64,000 bases of DNA from Kaistella chaponensis (GTDB lineage Bacteria; Bacteroidota; Bacteroidia; Flavobacteriales; Weeksellaceae), in contig NZ_FTOI01000002.1 in assembly GCF_900156725.1 (NCBI RefSeq), forward strand, positions 62,001 through 126,000, in the 5' to 3' direction. Numbering within the stretch: the stretch's first letter is position 1; each line of letters opens with the position of its first letter. Below, one piece after another: positions 16,643 to 24,433 of this stretch. The notes beneath the pieces were generated by a model that saw only the letters and a program-made list of their open reading frames with translations, was not told where the DNA came from and searched no databases. The position numbers and the translations under genes were made by a program.

Positions 16643-17190
16643 GGTTTTACATCAAAATCAACAAAGTAAAACTTAAATTCTTTTTTGAATTTCACAGGAG
16701 AAAGCTTCAAAATATATTGGGCGTTTTTTTCAAACTTACCAATTGAGCGTTCTTTGTTATCAAAATATTCCACCTCGAATTTGGCGAAATCTAAAGTGTC
16801 TTGTCCTTTGATTTCCTTTATGACACTTATGTTTCCCACTTTTGCAGTTTTTACTTTAAAACTGTCGAGCTGATTTAATATTGGTTTTAGTTTGCTCGAA
16901 TCGGTTTCTGCAAAGTAACTTTTCATTTGTGCATAGATCACCGAATCGATCTCTGTATCCCGATTTCCGGAGGTATAAAGCGTAGATAGATCAAATAATT
17001 CTTGAATCTTTTGTTTGGTAATAAATGAAATTGCTTGCGCACTGTCCATTTTGGTTACCGGATAAGATTTTTCATTATTGTTGTTTCTAACTTTTTGAAG
17101 GTCGGAGATTTCGCTGTTTTCTTTCGTACAGGAAAATACCAGAAAAGACAAGGCTAAAAGCATTGCGATCCAATTATTTTTTTTCTTCAT
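16606..17190 (-). CDS. Lipoprotein of unknown function, partner of upstream TM protein
   Basis: A 194-residue lipoprotein (lipobox VFSC, mature CTKEN). The body is helical at first (AQAISFITKQKIQELFDLST, residues about 50-120) and ends in a beta-rich part (GQDTLDFAKFEVEYFDNKER, YILKLSPVKFKKEFKFYFVD). The family is not recognised. Its start lies inside the end of the upstream gene 17174-18343 (17-nt overlap), which means the two are translationally coupled and probably act together in the envelope. The 3' end overlaps the convergent MTHFS gene by 37 nt. Confidence 0.8.
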   Translation of the reverse strand: MKKKNNWIAMLLALSFLVFSCTKENSEISDLQKVRNNNNEKSYPVTKMDSAQAISFITKQKIQELFDLSTLYTSGNRDTEIDSVIYAQMKSYFAETDSSKLKPILNQLDSFKVKTAKVGNISVIKEIKGQDTLDFAKFEVEYFDNKERSIGKFEKNAQYILKLSPVKFKKEFKFYFVDFDVKPQKDSTSTGVTK

Positions 17191-18343
17191 CTGTTCCGAT
17201 TTTAAATTTAATCATTATTATTTTTCCGGCTTTGTTGATTTGCGTATCGATTACTTCTAGCTTTTCTAATGAAGTAGAGGGTAAAGTCACAAGATTGATG
17301 TACCGTTGCTTATCCATCGTTTCTACGCCATAAAACTGGTTGTCGAAAACCTGATAAATCAGTGCGTTATCGCTGATCAAGTAGTTTAAAGTAACCCTTT
17401 TCTTTTTCAAGTCTTTGATCGACTTCGAATAATAGAAAAGCATAATGGCATAATCATTCGGCTTTAATTCGATGTTTTCTGCTTCCAGTGCATTTTCCAG
17501 GTTTCTTTGAATCGTGTCGGTTTTGTAATACGGTGAGGAAACAACCATTTTCAGTGTTTTTGATTTGGTCGTATAAACAAAAGGTTCGTTGGGTTTAGCG
17601 ACATATAGAATAGGAGATTCGTTTTCTTTCAAAATTTGAACCTGTAATTCTGCATTGATTTTTGAATTGCGGTCTGCATCAATAAAACTGTAATAGAATT
17701 TCTTACTGAAAAGTTCATCCTTAAAACCTAATAATCCAACCAAAATTGCCAAAATTGCCGAAATACTTAACCACAAATACTTTTTTACAAGAGATATGGT
17801 CGATTTCGAATTAGAGAGATTGCCTTGATTTAAAATTTGGTTTTCTGCTATAATTGTTTGATTATCAGATGTGCTATTTTGTAAATCAACGATTTTCTCG
17901 ACTTCTAAGGTGTAATTTAATGGGTTTTTATCGTTTTTTTCCGGTTCTTGAAGAGTGATAGGGAAAACTTCTGAATTTGCTTGTTCGTTCTCCAACTTTT
18001 TAAGTGCTGCGTCTGCTAAATCTTCATGTTCTTTTAGGATTTCATCGGCAAAAAGATGGTTCTTTTTAAAATCATACCAAGAGGCATAACCCGTATACAC
18101 ACATAGAATGTTGAGCATATCAATTCGAGGTAGTTTTGTAACAGGAGAGTTTTTGAAATACGTGTAAAATGATTTTTCGCTGATGTTTCCCTTCGCAATT
18201 TTCCGTAGGTCTTCTTGGAAATAAATGATATCGATGCCTTTCCATTTCGAAATGTCATCGAAGGAAGGGGTGTGGTTTTCTAAATATTGAGTTTGGACCT
18301 CGTTTTTTAGCTGTTCAAAGTGGAGTAAATCTAAATCGCTCAA
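17174..18343 (-). CDS. Single-pass membrane protein with helical cytoplasmic N-domain
   Basis: A 389-residue protein without a signal peptide. Residues about 1-105 are helical (KNEVQTQYLENHTPSFDDIS, ISEKSFYTYFKNSP, LPRIDMLNILCVYTGYASWY), a compact module that resembles N-domains seen by memory in other flavobacterial membrane proteins and could be a helix-turn-helix. Residues about 190-210 are one membrane helix (YLWLSISAILAILVGLLGF). The remaining 180 residues, beta-rich, would be periplasmic. This N-in, C-out layout recalls ToxR-like regulators, but DNA binding is not established. It precedes and overlaps a lipoprotein gene, giving a two-component envelope module of unknown role. A well-formed promoter lies upstream. 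Confidence 0.75.
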   Translation of the reverse strand: MSDLDLLHFEQLKNEVQTQYLENHTPSFDDISKWKGIDIIYFQEDLRKIAKGNISEKSFYTYFKNSPVTKLPRIDMLNILCVYTGYASWYDFKKNHLFADEILKEHEDLADAALKKLENEQANSEVFPITLQEPEKNDKNPLNYTLEVEKIVDLQNSTSDNQTIIAENQILNQGNLSNSKSTISLVKKYLWLSISAILAILVGLLGFKDELFSKKFYYSFIDADRNSKINAELQVQILKENESPILYVAKPNEPFVYTTKSKTLKMVVSSPYYKTDTIQRNLENALEAENIELKPNDYAIMLFYYSKSIKDLKKKRVTLNYLISDNALIYQVFDNQFYGVETMDKQRYINLVTLPSTSLEKLEVIDTQINKAGKIIMIKFKIGTDEEKK

Positions 18344-18402
18344 GGGCTATAATTTATTTAAAACGTTGATTATCAATATTGTTATTTTGTAAATTGATTT
18401 TA

Positions 18403-18433
18403 CAAATATATTACAATTAATTTTCTAATACAA
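18403..18433 (-). promoter_or_regulatory. Promoter of the TM protein/lipoprotein operon
   Basis: Read on the minus strand: TTG at 18433-18431 and TATATTTG at 18410-18403 with a 20-nt spacer, fitting TTG-N19/20-TAnnTTTG. It lies 59 nt before the start of 17174-18343, back to back with the promoter of the Ala-rich lipoprotein. Confidence 0.65.
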
Positions 18434-18448
18434 ATTTAAATCTCACTA

Positions 18449-18456
18449 TACCTTTG
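18449..18456 (+). promoter_or_regulatory. -7 promoter box of the Ala-rich lipoprotein
   Basis: TACCTTTG is a full match to TAnnTTTG, giving a leader of about 65 nt. The upstream TTG element is not evident, so strength is uncertain. Confidence 0.55.
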
Positions 18457-18524
18457 TCCCGTTCGAAATGATAAATGGAGAACACCAAAATTTAAAATTA
18501 ACAAAACAATTAAATTTAATTATT

Positions 18525-18866
18525 ATGAAAAAGTCATTATTCGTAGCTGCTTTCGCTGCTTTAGCTCTTGTAGCTTGTAAAAAAACTGAAACTGTAGAAA
18601 CTGCTAACGCTGCTGATTCTGCTGCTGTTGCAACTACTGATTCTGCTGCTGTTGTAGCTGATTCTGCTGCTACTGTTGTTGATTCTGCTGCTGCTGTAAC
18701 TGTTGATGCTGCTAAAGATGCTGCTTCTGCTACTACAGGTGCTGCTGCTGATGCTGCTAAAGATGCTGCTGCTGGTGCTGCTGATGCTGCTAAAGGTGCT
18801 GCTGATGCTGCTAAAGGTGCTGCTAGCGACGCTAAAGATGCTGTAAAAGACGCTGTTAAGAAATAA
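18525..18866 (+). CDS. Ala-rich repetitive lipoprotein
   Basis: A 113-residue lipoprotein; the start at 18525 puts a signal MKKSLFVAAFAALALVAC (lipobox LVAC) at the N-terminus, while the longer open frame from 18468 adds 19 implausible residues. The mature part is almost only Ala, Asp, Lys, Val, Ser and Thr: first DSAAVxx-type repeats, then heptad-like DAAKDAA, GAADAAK and GAASDAK units that would form amphipathic alanine helices. Alanine is coded almost only by GCT. The C-terminus is KDAVKDAVKK. Such proteins are abundant envelope proteins in flavobacteria; the function is unknown. A terminator follows 27 nt after the stop. Confidence 0.82.
   Translation: MKKSLFVAAFAALALVACKKTETVETANAADSAAVATTDSAAVVADSAATVVDSAAAVTVDAAKDAASATTGAAADAAKDAAAGAADAAKGAADAAKGAASDAKDAVKDAVKK
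18774..18815 (+). repeat. In-frame 21-bp tandem repeat in the Ala-rich lipoprotein
   Basis: Two identical 21-nt units, each coding GAADAAK, at 18774-18794 and 18795-18815, with degenerate copies on both sides. Copy-number change would keep the frame and lengthen or shorten the helix. Confidence 0.85.
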
Positions 18867-18892
18867 TTAGCAACTACTTTTATCAAAAGATT

Positions 18893-18923
18893 AACCGTTT
18901 CTCTCGAGAAGCGGTTTTTTTTT
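18893..18923 (+). terminator. Rho-independent terminator of the Ala-rich lipoprotein gene
   Basis: AACCG and CGGTT enclose TTCTC/GAGAA pairing, followed by nine T. Confidence 0.85.
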
Positions 18924-18941
18924 GTTTATTACTATTCAATA

Positions 18942-19712
18942 TTATTTCTCTCGTTTCTGTCTCAGCATTTCATAACAACTGATTGCGACGGCATTACTTA
19001 AGTTTAAGGAATCTATACTTCCACCCATTGGAATCAAAGTGTTTTTCCCTTTTCCTATCCAAAAATCACTTAGGCCGGAATGTTCCGTGCCGAAAAGTAA
19101 AGCAGATTTTTGAGTAAAATCTTTTTTATAGAGATCTTCTGCGCTTTCATCCATCAAAGTGGTGAATATATTAAAATCATGATTTTGTAGAAATTCAAAT
19201 AATTTTTCATTGTTTGAGGTGAAAATGTTCATCCCAAATAAACAACCGACGCTGGAACGAATCACGTTTGGATTATAGAAATCTGCTTTTGGATCAGCAA
19301 TAATTAAAGCATCAATTCCGAAAGCTTCGCAACTTCTGAGGATTGCTCCTAAATTCCCTGGTTTCTCGATGCTTTCTACCACTATTATGGAAGCGTTTTC
19401 TTTTGGTTTGAAATCAGAAAGATCATTTCCTTTTGTTTTGTAAACGCCAATAATTCCTTCTGAAGTTCCGCGGTAAGCGAGTTTTTGGTAAACTTTTTCC
19501 GAGACCAATGTGATTTTTCCTTTTGGGAAATCTTCATCGAAAATACTTTCGCAAATAAAAAATTCCTCAGCTTCTTGTCCGAAGTTGATGGCGCGCTGAT
19601 TTTCTTGCTTTCCTTCCACAGCAAAAATTCCTGAATTTTTCCTAAACCGATTGTCGGTAAGTAGTCGGCTTAGATTTTTTATTTTTTCGTTGTTCGTGCT
19701 TTCAATTAACAT
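18942..19712 (-). CDS. SpoU/TrmH-family RNA 2'-O-methyltransferase
   Basis: A 256-residue SPOUT methyltransferase acting on rRNA or tRNA with S-adenosylmethionine. The N-terminal substrate-binding part (NNEKIKNLSRLLTDNRFRK, FAVEGKQ) is followed by the trefoil-knot domain with its three motifs: PGNLGAILRSCEAFG, SALLFGTEHSGLSDFW and IPMGGSIDSLNLSNAVAI. The nucleotide and RNA target cannot be told from sequence; RlmB and TrmH are the nearest named relatives. It is the 3' neighbour of rmuC in the same direction, with a possible promoter of its own in the 20-nt gap. Confidence 0.93.
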   Translation of the reverse strand: MLIESTNNEKIKNLSRLLTDNRFRKNSGIFAVEGKQENQRAINFGQEAEEFFICESIFDEDFPKGKITLVSEKVYQKLAYRGTSEGIIGVYKTKGNDLSDFKPKENASIIVVESIEKPGNLGAILRSCEAFGIDALIIADPKADFYNPNVIRSSVGCLFGMNIFTSNNEKLFEFLQNHDFNIFTTLMDESAEDLYKKDFTQKSALLFGTEHSGLSDFWIGKGKNTLIPMGGSIDSLNLSNAVAISCYEMLRQKREK

Positions 19713-19716
19713 GGTG

Positions 19717-19724
19717 CAAATTTA
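19717..19724 (-). promoter_or_regulatory. Possible -7 box directly before the SpoU methyltransferase
   Basis: The minus strand reads TAAATTTG ending 4 nt before the ATG at 19712. If used, transcription would start at or next to the start codon (leaderless mRNA). No -33 TTG was found, so this may be chance. Confidence 0.3.
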
Positions 19725-19732
19725 GAAAAATT

Positions 19733-21085
19733 CTATTCACTGAAATCTATTTGATTTTCAGTGTTTTCGATTAATGTTGAAGGTATGTTTTTGCGGTTTT
19801 TTGCGCCTAATTGTTTGAGTTTTTGGGTTTGCGTGACCAAATTATCATTTCCTGTTGTTAACTGTTTGAAGGCATCATTGTAGGAATTCTTTGCCTGATC
19901 GATATTTTTCCCCACTTTTTCTAGATTTTCTACAAAGCTTACAAACTTATCGTACATTTTGCCGCCTCTTTCTGCGATTTCTAAAGCATTTTGGTTATGA
20001 TCGGCGCGCTTCCAAACATCTGAAATTAATTTTAGGTAGGCAATCAAATTGGTTGGACTCAACAAAATAATATGTTTATGATACGCGTAGTTCCAAAGTT
20101 GCGAATCAAATTGGACTGCTGTGAGAAATGCAGGTTCCACTGGTATAAACATGATCGTAAAATCTAACGATTCTTTTAAATCATCGTATTTTTTTTGAGA
20201 GAGCGAGTCAATATGTTTTCTTACGGCAGCAATATGAAGACTTAAGTTTTGCTTTCTTTCTTCCTCTGTTTCCGCGGAAACCATTCGTTCGTAAGCATTT
20301 AGTGAAACTTTTGAATCGATAATGACCAACTGGTTTCCTGGAAGTTTCAGGACAAAATCGGGACGTTGATTTTCGCCGTTTTCGTTTTTAATGGTGTATT
20401 GTGAAAAATATTCGCGGTCTTTTGTCAAGCCAGAATCTTCTAAAATTCTTTCCAAAATCATCTCGCCCCAATCGCCTTGAGTTTTCGTTTGTCCTTTCAG
20501 TGCTGTTGCTAAATTATTGGCTTCCTGACTGATTTTCGTGGTTTGTTCCATCATTAATTTGATGGTTGAATTTAGAGAAAATCTTTCGCGCGCTTCATTT
20601 TCATACACTTCATTCACGCGTTTCTTGAAAATTTCGAGATTTTCGCCAAGTGGTTCCAGAATGTTTTTGAGTTGAGATTGATTTAAAGCCGTGAACTTTT
20701 CTGTTTTTTCCTCCAGAATTTTTTGAGCTAAGTTTTGAAATTCAATTTTAGCTAAATCCTGCATTTTTGAAATTTCTTCCTTTTGATTGCTTAAGAGGAT
20801 ATGAAGATTTTCATTCTGTGCAGAAAGTTGAGATTTAATCGAAATTAGATCTTGTTTTTCCTCTTGCAATTTTTTGATTTCTTCATTTAAATTAGAATTA
20901 AGGGAAACTAATTCAGTGGTTTTTAAATGAGAATTTTCCAAATCGGAATTTAAACGGATGTATTGATGGTGGAGTTCCTCAAATGATTGTCTTGAAACAT
21001 TCGAAGATTTTAAAATAAAATAGAGGAGAACAGCGCCAAGAACTGCTCCGAGAATAATTCCAGATAAAAGAGAGGTCATTTCCAT
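19733..21085 (-). CDS. rmuC: DNA recombination protein RmuC homologue
   Basis: A 450-residue RmuC protein, a predicted membrane-anchored nuclease-like factor that limits inversions and other rearrangements between repeats. The order is: one N-terminal membrane helix (LSGIILGAVLGAVLLYFIL), a long coiled coil (residues about 30-200, rich in Glu, Gln, Lys, Asn), and the RmuC core with TQGDWGEMILERILEDSGL, RPDFVLKLPGNQLVIIDSKV (PD-(D/E)xK-like D-x-K) and VSFVENLEKVGK. The DSKVSLNAYERM segment is diagnostic. It is monocistronic or leads into the SpoU gene. Confidence 0.95.
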   Translation of the reverse strand: MEMTSLLSGIILGAVLGAVLLYFILKSSNVSRQSFEELHHQYIRLNSDLENSHLKTTELVSLNSNLNEEIKKLQEEKQDLISIKSQLSAQNENLHILLSNQKEEISKMQDLAKIEFQNLAQKILEEKTEKFTALNQSQLKNILEPLGENLEIFKKRVNEVYENEARERFSLNSTIKLMMEQTTKISQEANNLATALKGQTKTQGDWGEMILERILEDSGLTKDREYFSQYTIKNENGENQRPDFVLKLPGNQLVIIDSKVSLNAYERMVSAETEEERKQNLSLHIAAVRKHIDSLSQKKYDDLKESLDFTIMFIPVEPAFLTAVQFDSQLWNYAYHKHIILLSPTNLIAYLKLISDVWKRADHNQNALEIAERGGKMYDKFVSFVENLEKVGKNIDQAKNSYNDAFKQLTTGNDNLVTQTQKLKQLGAKNRKNIPSTLIENTENQIDFSE

Positions 21086-21136
21086 ATTTCAAAAATACAA
21101 AAAGAATCCTCCGGAAGTGAGATTGAATTTTTAATT

Positions 21137-22045
21137 TTAAGGAATCAAAATTTTACCTTTCCAAGAATGATTTTGGTATGTGATGATATAGAAAAGAATT
21201 TTACTTTTTACGTTATTTTTCAGAACAAAATTTTGATTTCCTTTGGTTTTAATCTCTTCTGTCAGCTTTCCAGAAGCTTCGTAAAATTCAACTGTACAAT
21301 CGTCTGAAGATTCTCCTAAAATTTTGAAATTTTGATGTTCTTTGGAATAGTATAAGTTTATATTTTTTGCAACAGTGTTTTCCGAAGTTCCCAAAACGAG
21401 CTGGTTATTGCAAGAAACACCAGAAGTGTTTTCAAAACAATTCATTCTATTTCCATATGATAAATTTAGTTTATTAGGTTCTTCTAATAATCCACTAAAA
21501 CTTCCAATTCCTTCATAAATGAATCCATAATTCGAAACATCAGTTAAGCTTACTGCTTCAAAATATTTCACATTAGTATTAAAAACATTGCCAAAACCAA
21601 CTGATTTTACCATTCTATCGCATCCACAATATTTTGCATCAAATGAATCAACAGGAACGGGATCATTAACTTGTACAGAAAAATCATACAAAAGGGTTTC
21701 AGTATTTGTAGTTGAATGATAACGATAAACTTTCCTTTCTGCAATATCTTCTCTTAATAATGCAGCTAAATTTCCTTGCAAGGTATCACCACAAAATCTT
21801 ATTGGAGTAGGATTGCCAAATGCAAATTCAGTAATTATTCTTTTATAATTTTTACCATTTATTGTGGCTTCGCCATCAATTTTATATCTATACGAAGAAT
21901 TTCCTGCTAAGAATAAACATTGATCATAATTGGTATCATAAAAAATGATGTGCCAAATATTTCCTTCCTTTAAAAGTGGGGTGTATTCTTGCGAAAATAA
22001 ATTCAAAAATGTAGACATTGATAAAATAAGTAGAATTTTTTTCAT
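21137..22045 (-). CDS. Secreted protein with a degenerate T9SS-type C-terminal tail
   Basis: A 302-residue exported protein (signal MKKILLILSMSTFLNLFSQ). The main part (residues about 20-215) contains paired Cys (DRMVKSVGFGNVF preceded by CGC, NRMNCFENTSGVSC) and strands typical of a beta-sandwich. The last 80 residues (INLYYSKEHQNFKIL, VEFYEASGKLTEEIKT, ILFYIITYQNHSWKGKILI) look like a T9SS type A sorting domain but lack the usual YPNP start. The protein resembles Chryseobacterium T9SS-cargo hypotheticals. No enzymatic motif is recognised; surface location is likely. Confidence 0.78.
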   Translation of the reverse strand: MKKILLILSMSTFLNLFSQEYTPLLKEGNIWHIIFYDTNYDQCLFLAGNSSYRYKIDGEATINGKNYKRIITEFAFGNPTPIRFCGDTLQGNLAALLREDIAERKVYRYHSTTNTETLLYDFSVQVNDPVPVDSFDAKYCGCDRMVKSVGFGNVFNTNVKYFEAVSLTDVSNYGFIYEGIGSFSGLLEEPNKLNLSYGNRMNCFENTSGVSCNNQLVLGTSENTVAKNINLYYSKEHQNFKILGESSDDCTVEFYEASGKLTEEIKTKGNQNFVLKNNVKSKILFYIITYQNHSWKGKILIP

Positions 22046-22094
22046 GATTTAATTTTTTTTTAAATTATTAAAATCTTTACTATAAAGTAAATTA

Positions 22095-22862
22095 TTATGA
22101 CTGATTTTCTTTGAAAGCCAGAATCTGAATATTTTTTACCACATCTCTACTTTCAAAAGATTTCATTTTCTTCAGAAGTTGTGGCGGCGTTTTGGTAGAA
22201 ATGATGATGTTTCTCGCAATTAAAGTCGCTGCGTTATCGACCATATTGACTAAAGAAGGTCGAATAAAATTGATAGAATTTGACAAAATTATTGCTGTCG
22301 CCCATGAAGTTTGCCGCGCTTTTGAAATGGCAAAATCTAATATCACGTTGTCTTGACCATTAGAAATTTGATCGACGAGTTCGATAGGATAGCAAATTTT
22401 GCTCAGAGAATCCTGAACTTTTTGATTGATGGAAGCGATGACTTCATTGATTTTATTAAAATCATTTTGTAGAAGATTTACTTTTCTGTAGGGCATGATT
22501 GCTGCAGCGGAAACACCCAAATCTAAATTGATGTGCGCATTTATACCGAGAATAATATGCTGCATGATGAGTAAATCTTTGTTTTTTGCAGCTTCGAAGG
22601 CAGTAAACCAAGCGTTGCTGCATTTCTTATTGTTCTGATAATTTTCTAACGCTTCGAAATAGCGGTTTGCGAAGGCGAGATCTAAGGTTACCATTCTTTT
22701 TCCGTCTTCAAATTTTTTCTTTTTGATGCCTTCTAAAACGGCTAAAGTCATGCTTTTGTACGTGCAGGCAAAATATCCGATGGGACTTTTGTTGGCAATG
22801 CTCCACGCAATTATTTCGTCTAATTTTTGAATAACTTCTTCGATTGTTTTCATGTTTTTCAT
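22095..22862 (-). CDS. DUF5995 family protein
   Basis: A 255-residue cytoplasmic protein without signal or membrane segments, all-alpha in appearance. The block IILGINAHINLDLGVSAA with the preceding QH and following MPYR fits DUF5995 as I remember the family; His residues there could bind a metal. The end is Lys-rich. Starts at 22862 and 22853 are both possible (Met-Lys-Asn-Met). Function unknown. It stands alone between the secreted protein and an intergenic repeat, with no clear operon partner. Confidence 0.75.
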   Translation of the reverse strand: MKNMKTIEEVIQKLDEIIAWSIANKSPIGYFACTYKSMTLAVLEGIKKKKFEDGKRMVTLDLAFANRYFEALENYQNNKKCSNAWFTAFEAAKNKDLLIMQHIILGINAHINLDLGVSAAAIMPYRKVNLLQNDFNKINEVIASINQKVQDSLSKICYPIELVDQISNGQDNVILDFAISKARQTSWATAIILSNSINFIRPSLVNMVDNAATLIARNIIISTKTPPQLLKKMKSFESRDVVKNIQILAFKENQS

Positions 22863-22995
22863 TTTTTATTGAATGTAAGATGGCGACTATTTTTTAATTT
22901 CCTGCGTTGATTATCCTAAAAAGCACCCGTGGTTTTGGTCAAGAGTACGCTAGGTTTTTTTTGGGAGGAACCTCTTCTTTATATAAACTGGTTTC

Positions 22996-23110
22996 TAGCC
23001 CCGATGGCAGCGGCATCCTTTTTTGTTATTGCGCGTGCGAAATTTTGTTATGTTTCCGTCTCTTGGTGCGCAATGACAAAAAAGATATAGCGGACAGCGG
23101 GAAATAGCTT
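22996..23110 (+). repeat. Intergenic repeat family B, copy 1
   Basis: Begins TAGCCCCGATGGCAGCGGCA and ends around GATATAGCGGACAGCGGGA; the middle forms a hairpin (TGTTATTGCGCG facing TGCGCAATGACA). A reverse-oriented, diverged copy lies at 31141-31211. From memory such sequences are frequent between genes in Flavobacteriales. It occupies the centre of the gene-free stretch 22863-23164, in which no coding region is supported. Confidence 0.7.
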
Positions 23111-23164
23111 CAAGTAAAAAATGCAGAACCGCTATTCGACAAAGTCAATAAGCTTCTGAAAAAA

Positions 23165-24343
23165 TTACTCCTTAATCCTCAAAAATTCTTTTGCCAATTC
23201 AATCATTTTTGGATCACCGGTATATTTTCCGTGTTCGTCGGAGAGTTTTACCGTCGGGATCCAATCGCCGTTATTTGCTTGCACGCCAATTAATTTCATC
23301 ACGATATTCATGGGTTGTACACCGACATCATTGGTCAAATTGGTGCCAATTCCGAAAGAAATCCCGATTCTTCCTTTGCAAGCGTGGGTAATTTCTTCTA
23401 CTTTTTCTAAATTCAAACCATCGGAAAAAATGATATACTTAAAAAGTGGATCGATGCCGTTTTTCACATAATGCGCGATGGTTTTGTTCGCAAATTCGAT
23501 GGGATCACCGCTGTCGTGACGAACGCCATCAAAGAGTTTTGCAAATTTCTTATCGAATTGCTGAAAGAAAACTTCTGTGGTGTAAGTGTCGGAAAGCGCC
23601 ACTCCCAAATCGCCGCGGTAAACATCCACCCAATGTTCCAGGGAAAGTGCGTTTGCCATTTTGAATCCGTATTCTGCGGCATGAAACATAAACCATTCGT
23701 GAGCATGCGTTCCGATGGGTTTTACGCCATATTTCATGGCAAAATGTACGTTGGAAGAACCGATAAATTTGCTGGATTTGTTTCTGATTAAGGCATCTAA
23801 AACCACATCTTGCACTTTATAAGAATGTCTTCTTCGGGTGCCAAATTCTGCGAAAGTGACGCCCAAATTATTGAGTCGGTCTGCTTTTTTGATGGTGTTT
23901 TCGATGACAAAATCGTTGGAGTTTCTTTCCAGTTCATTCATTTCATAATAGAGTTCCGAAATGAGCGCCAGAATGGGAACTTCCCACAAAATCGTGCGGT
24001 ACCATTCACCTTCAACTGTCACTTCTAGGTCGTTTTCTGTTTGAATGATTTTCACTTCAGAAGGATCGTAATGATAACCGCCAAGAAAATCGAGGTAAGG
24101 CAAATCCAGGTACGGACAAGTGATGCGGAGGAATTCTTTTTCGTCTTTGGTGAGTTTTAATTCAGCCATTGCGTTGATCGCTTTCCGTAATTCGAGGGCA
24201 AAATTCTCTGGGAAATAGTGTTTTCCGCGATTGATAAATTGGTATTTTACTTTTTCGTTGGGAAATAATTTCACCACGGCATTTTGCATGGTGATTTTGT
24301 AGAAATCGTTATCGAGAATTGATTTTAAGCGAACTTCACTCAT
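23165..24343 (-). CDS. pncB: Nicotinate phosphoribosyltransferase
   Basis: Makes nicotinate mononucleotide from nicotinate and PRPP, the entry of the Preiss-Handler NAD salvage route. The 392-residue protein matches the PncB family: start LKSILDNDFYKITMQNAV, KVKYQFINRG, FAEFGTRRRHS, GTHAHEWFM, FDGVRHDSGDP, KYIIFSDGLN and GIGTNLTNDVG. His in GTHAHEW is near the family's regulatory phospho-histidine. A TAAATTTG box lies 20 nt before the start codon. No other NAD genes are adjacent. Confidence 0.97.
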   Translation of the reverse strand: MSEVRLKSILDNDFYKITMQNAVVKLFPNEKVKYQFINRGKHYFPENFALELRKAINAMAELKLTKDEKEFLRITCPYLDLPYLDFLGGYHYDPSEVKIIQTENDLEVTVEGEWYRTILWEVPILALISELYYEMNELERNSNDFVIENTIKKADRLNNLGVTFAEFGTRRRHSYKVQDVVLDALIRNKSSKFIGSSNVHFAMKYGVKPIGTHAHEWFMFHAAEYGFKMANALSLEHWVDVYRGDLGVALSDTYTTEVFFQQFDKKFAKLFDGVRHDSGDPIEFANKTIAHYVKNGIDPLFKYIIFSDGLNLEKVEEITHACKGRIGISFGIGTNLTNDVGVQPMNIVMKLIGVQANNGDWIPTVKLSDEHGKYTGDPKMIELAKEFLRIKE

Positions 24344-24362
24344 TGGGAAAAATATGTTTCAG

Positions 24363-24370
24363 CAAATTTA
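24363..24370 (-). promoter_or_regulatory. -7 promoter box of pncB
   Basis: The minus strand reads TAAATTTG, a full TAnnTTTG match, 20 nt before the pncB ATG. No -33 TTG is visible at the usual spacing. Confidence 0.5.
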
Positions 24371-24379
24371 GAAATTCAA

Positions 24380-24410
24380 AACAAAAATCGCCTTAGAAAG
24401 ACGATTTTTT
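24380..24410 (-). terminator. Probable terminator of the LRR gene
   Basis: AAATCG and CGATTT flank a CCTTAGAAAGA-type loop region; on the minus strand it is followed by a T-rich tract. It sits between the LRR gene end and the pncB promoter and would work in both directions. Confidence 0.55.
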
Positions 24411-24433
24411 AATAGAATGTTTTCGGATAGCAT

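Noticed and set aside
18446-18886. Minus-strand open frame of 146 codons opposite the Ala-rich lipoprotein
   Set aside because: It is the mirror of GCT-repeat codons (Ala/Ser-rich in any frame) and has no start context or family; the plus-strand gene has signal peptide, promoter and terminator.
22907-23107. Short open frame of 66 codons in the gene-free stretch before pncB
   Set aside because: It begins without ATG and runs through repeat family B, so it is not a gene.
23446-24028. Plus-strand open frames inside pncB
   Set aside because: They lie wholly opposite a well-conserved enzyme gene and their products look like no protein family.
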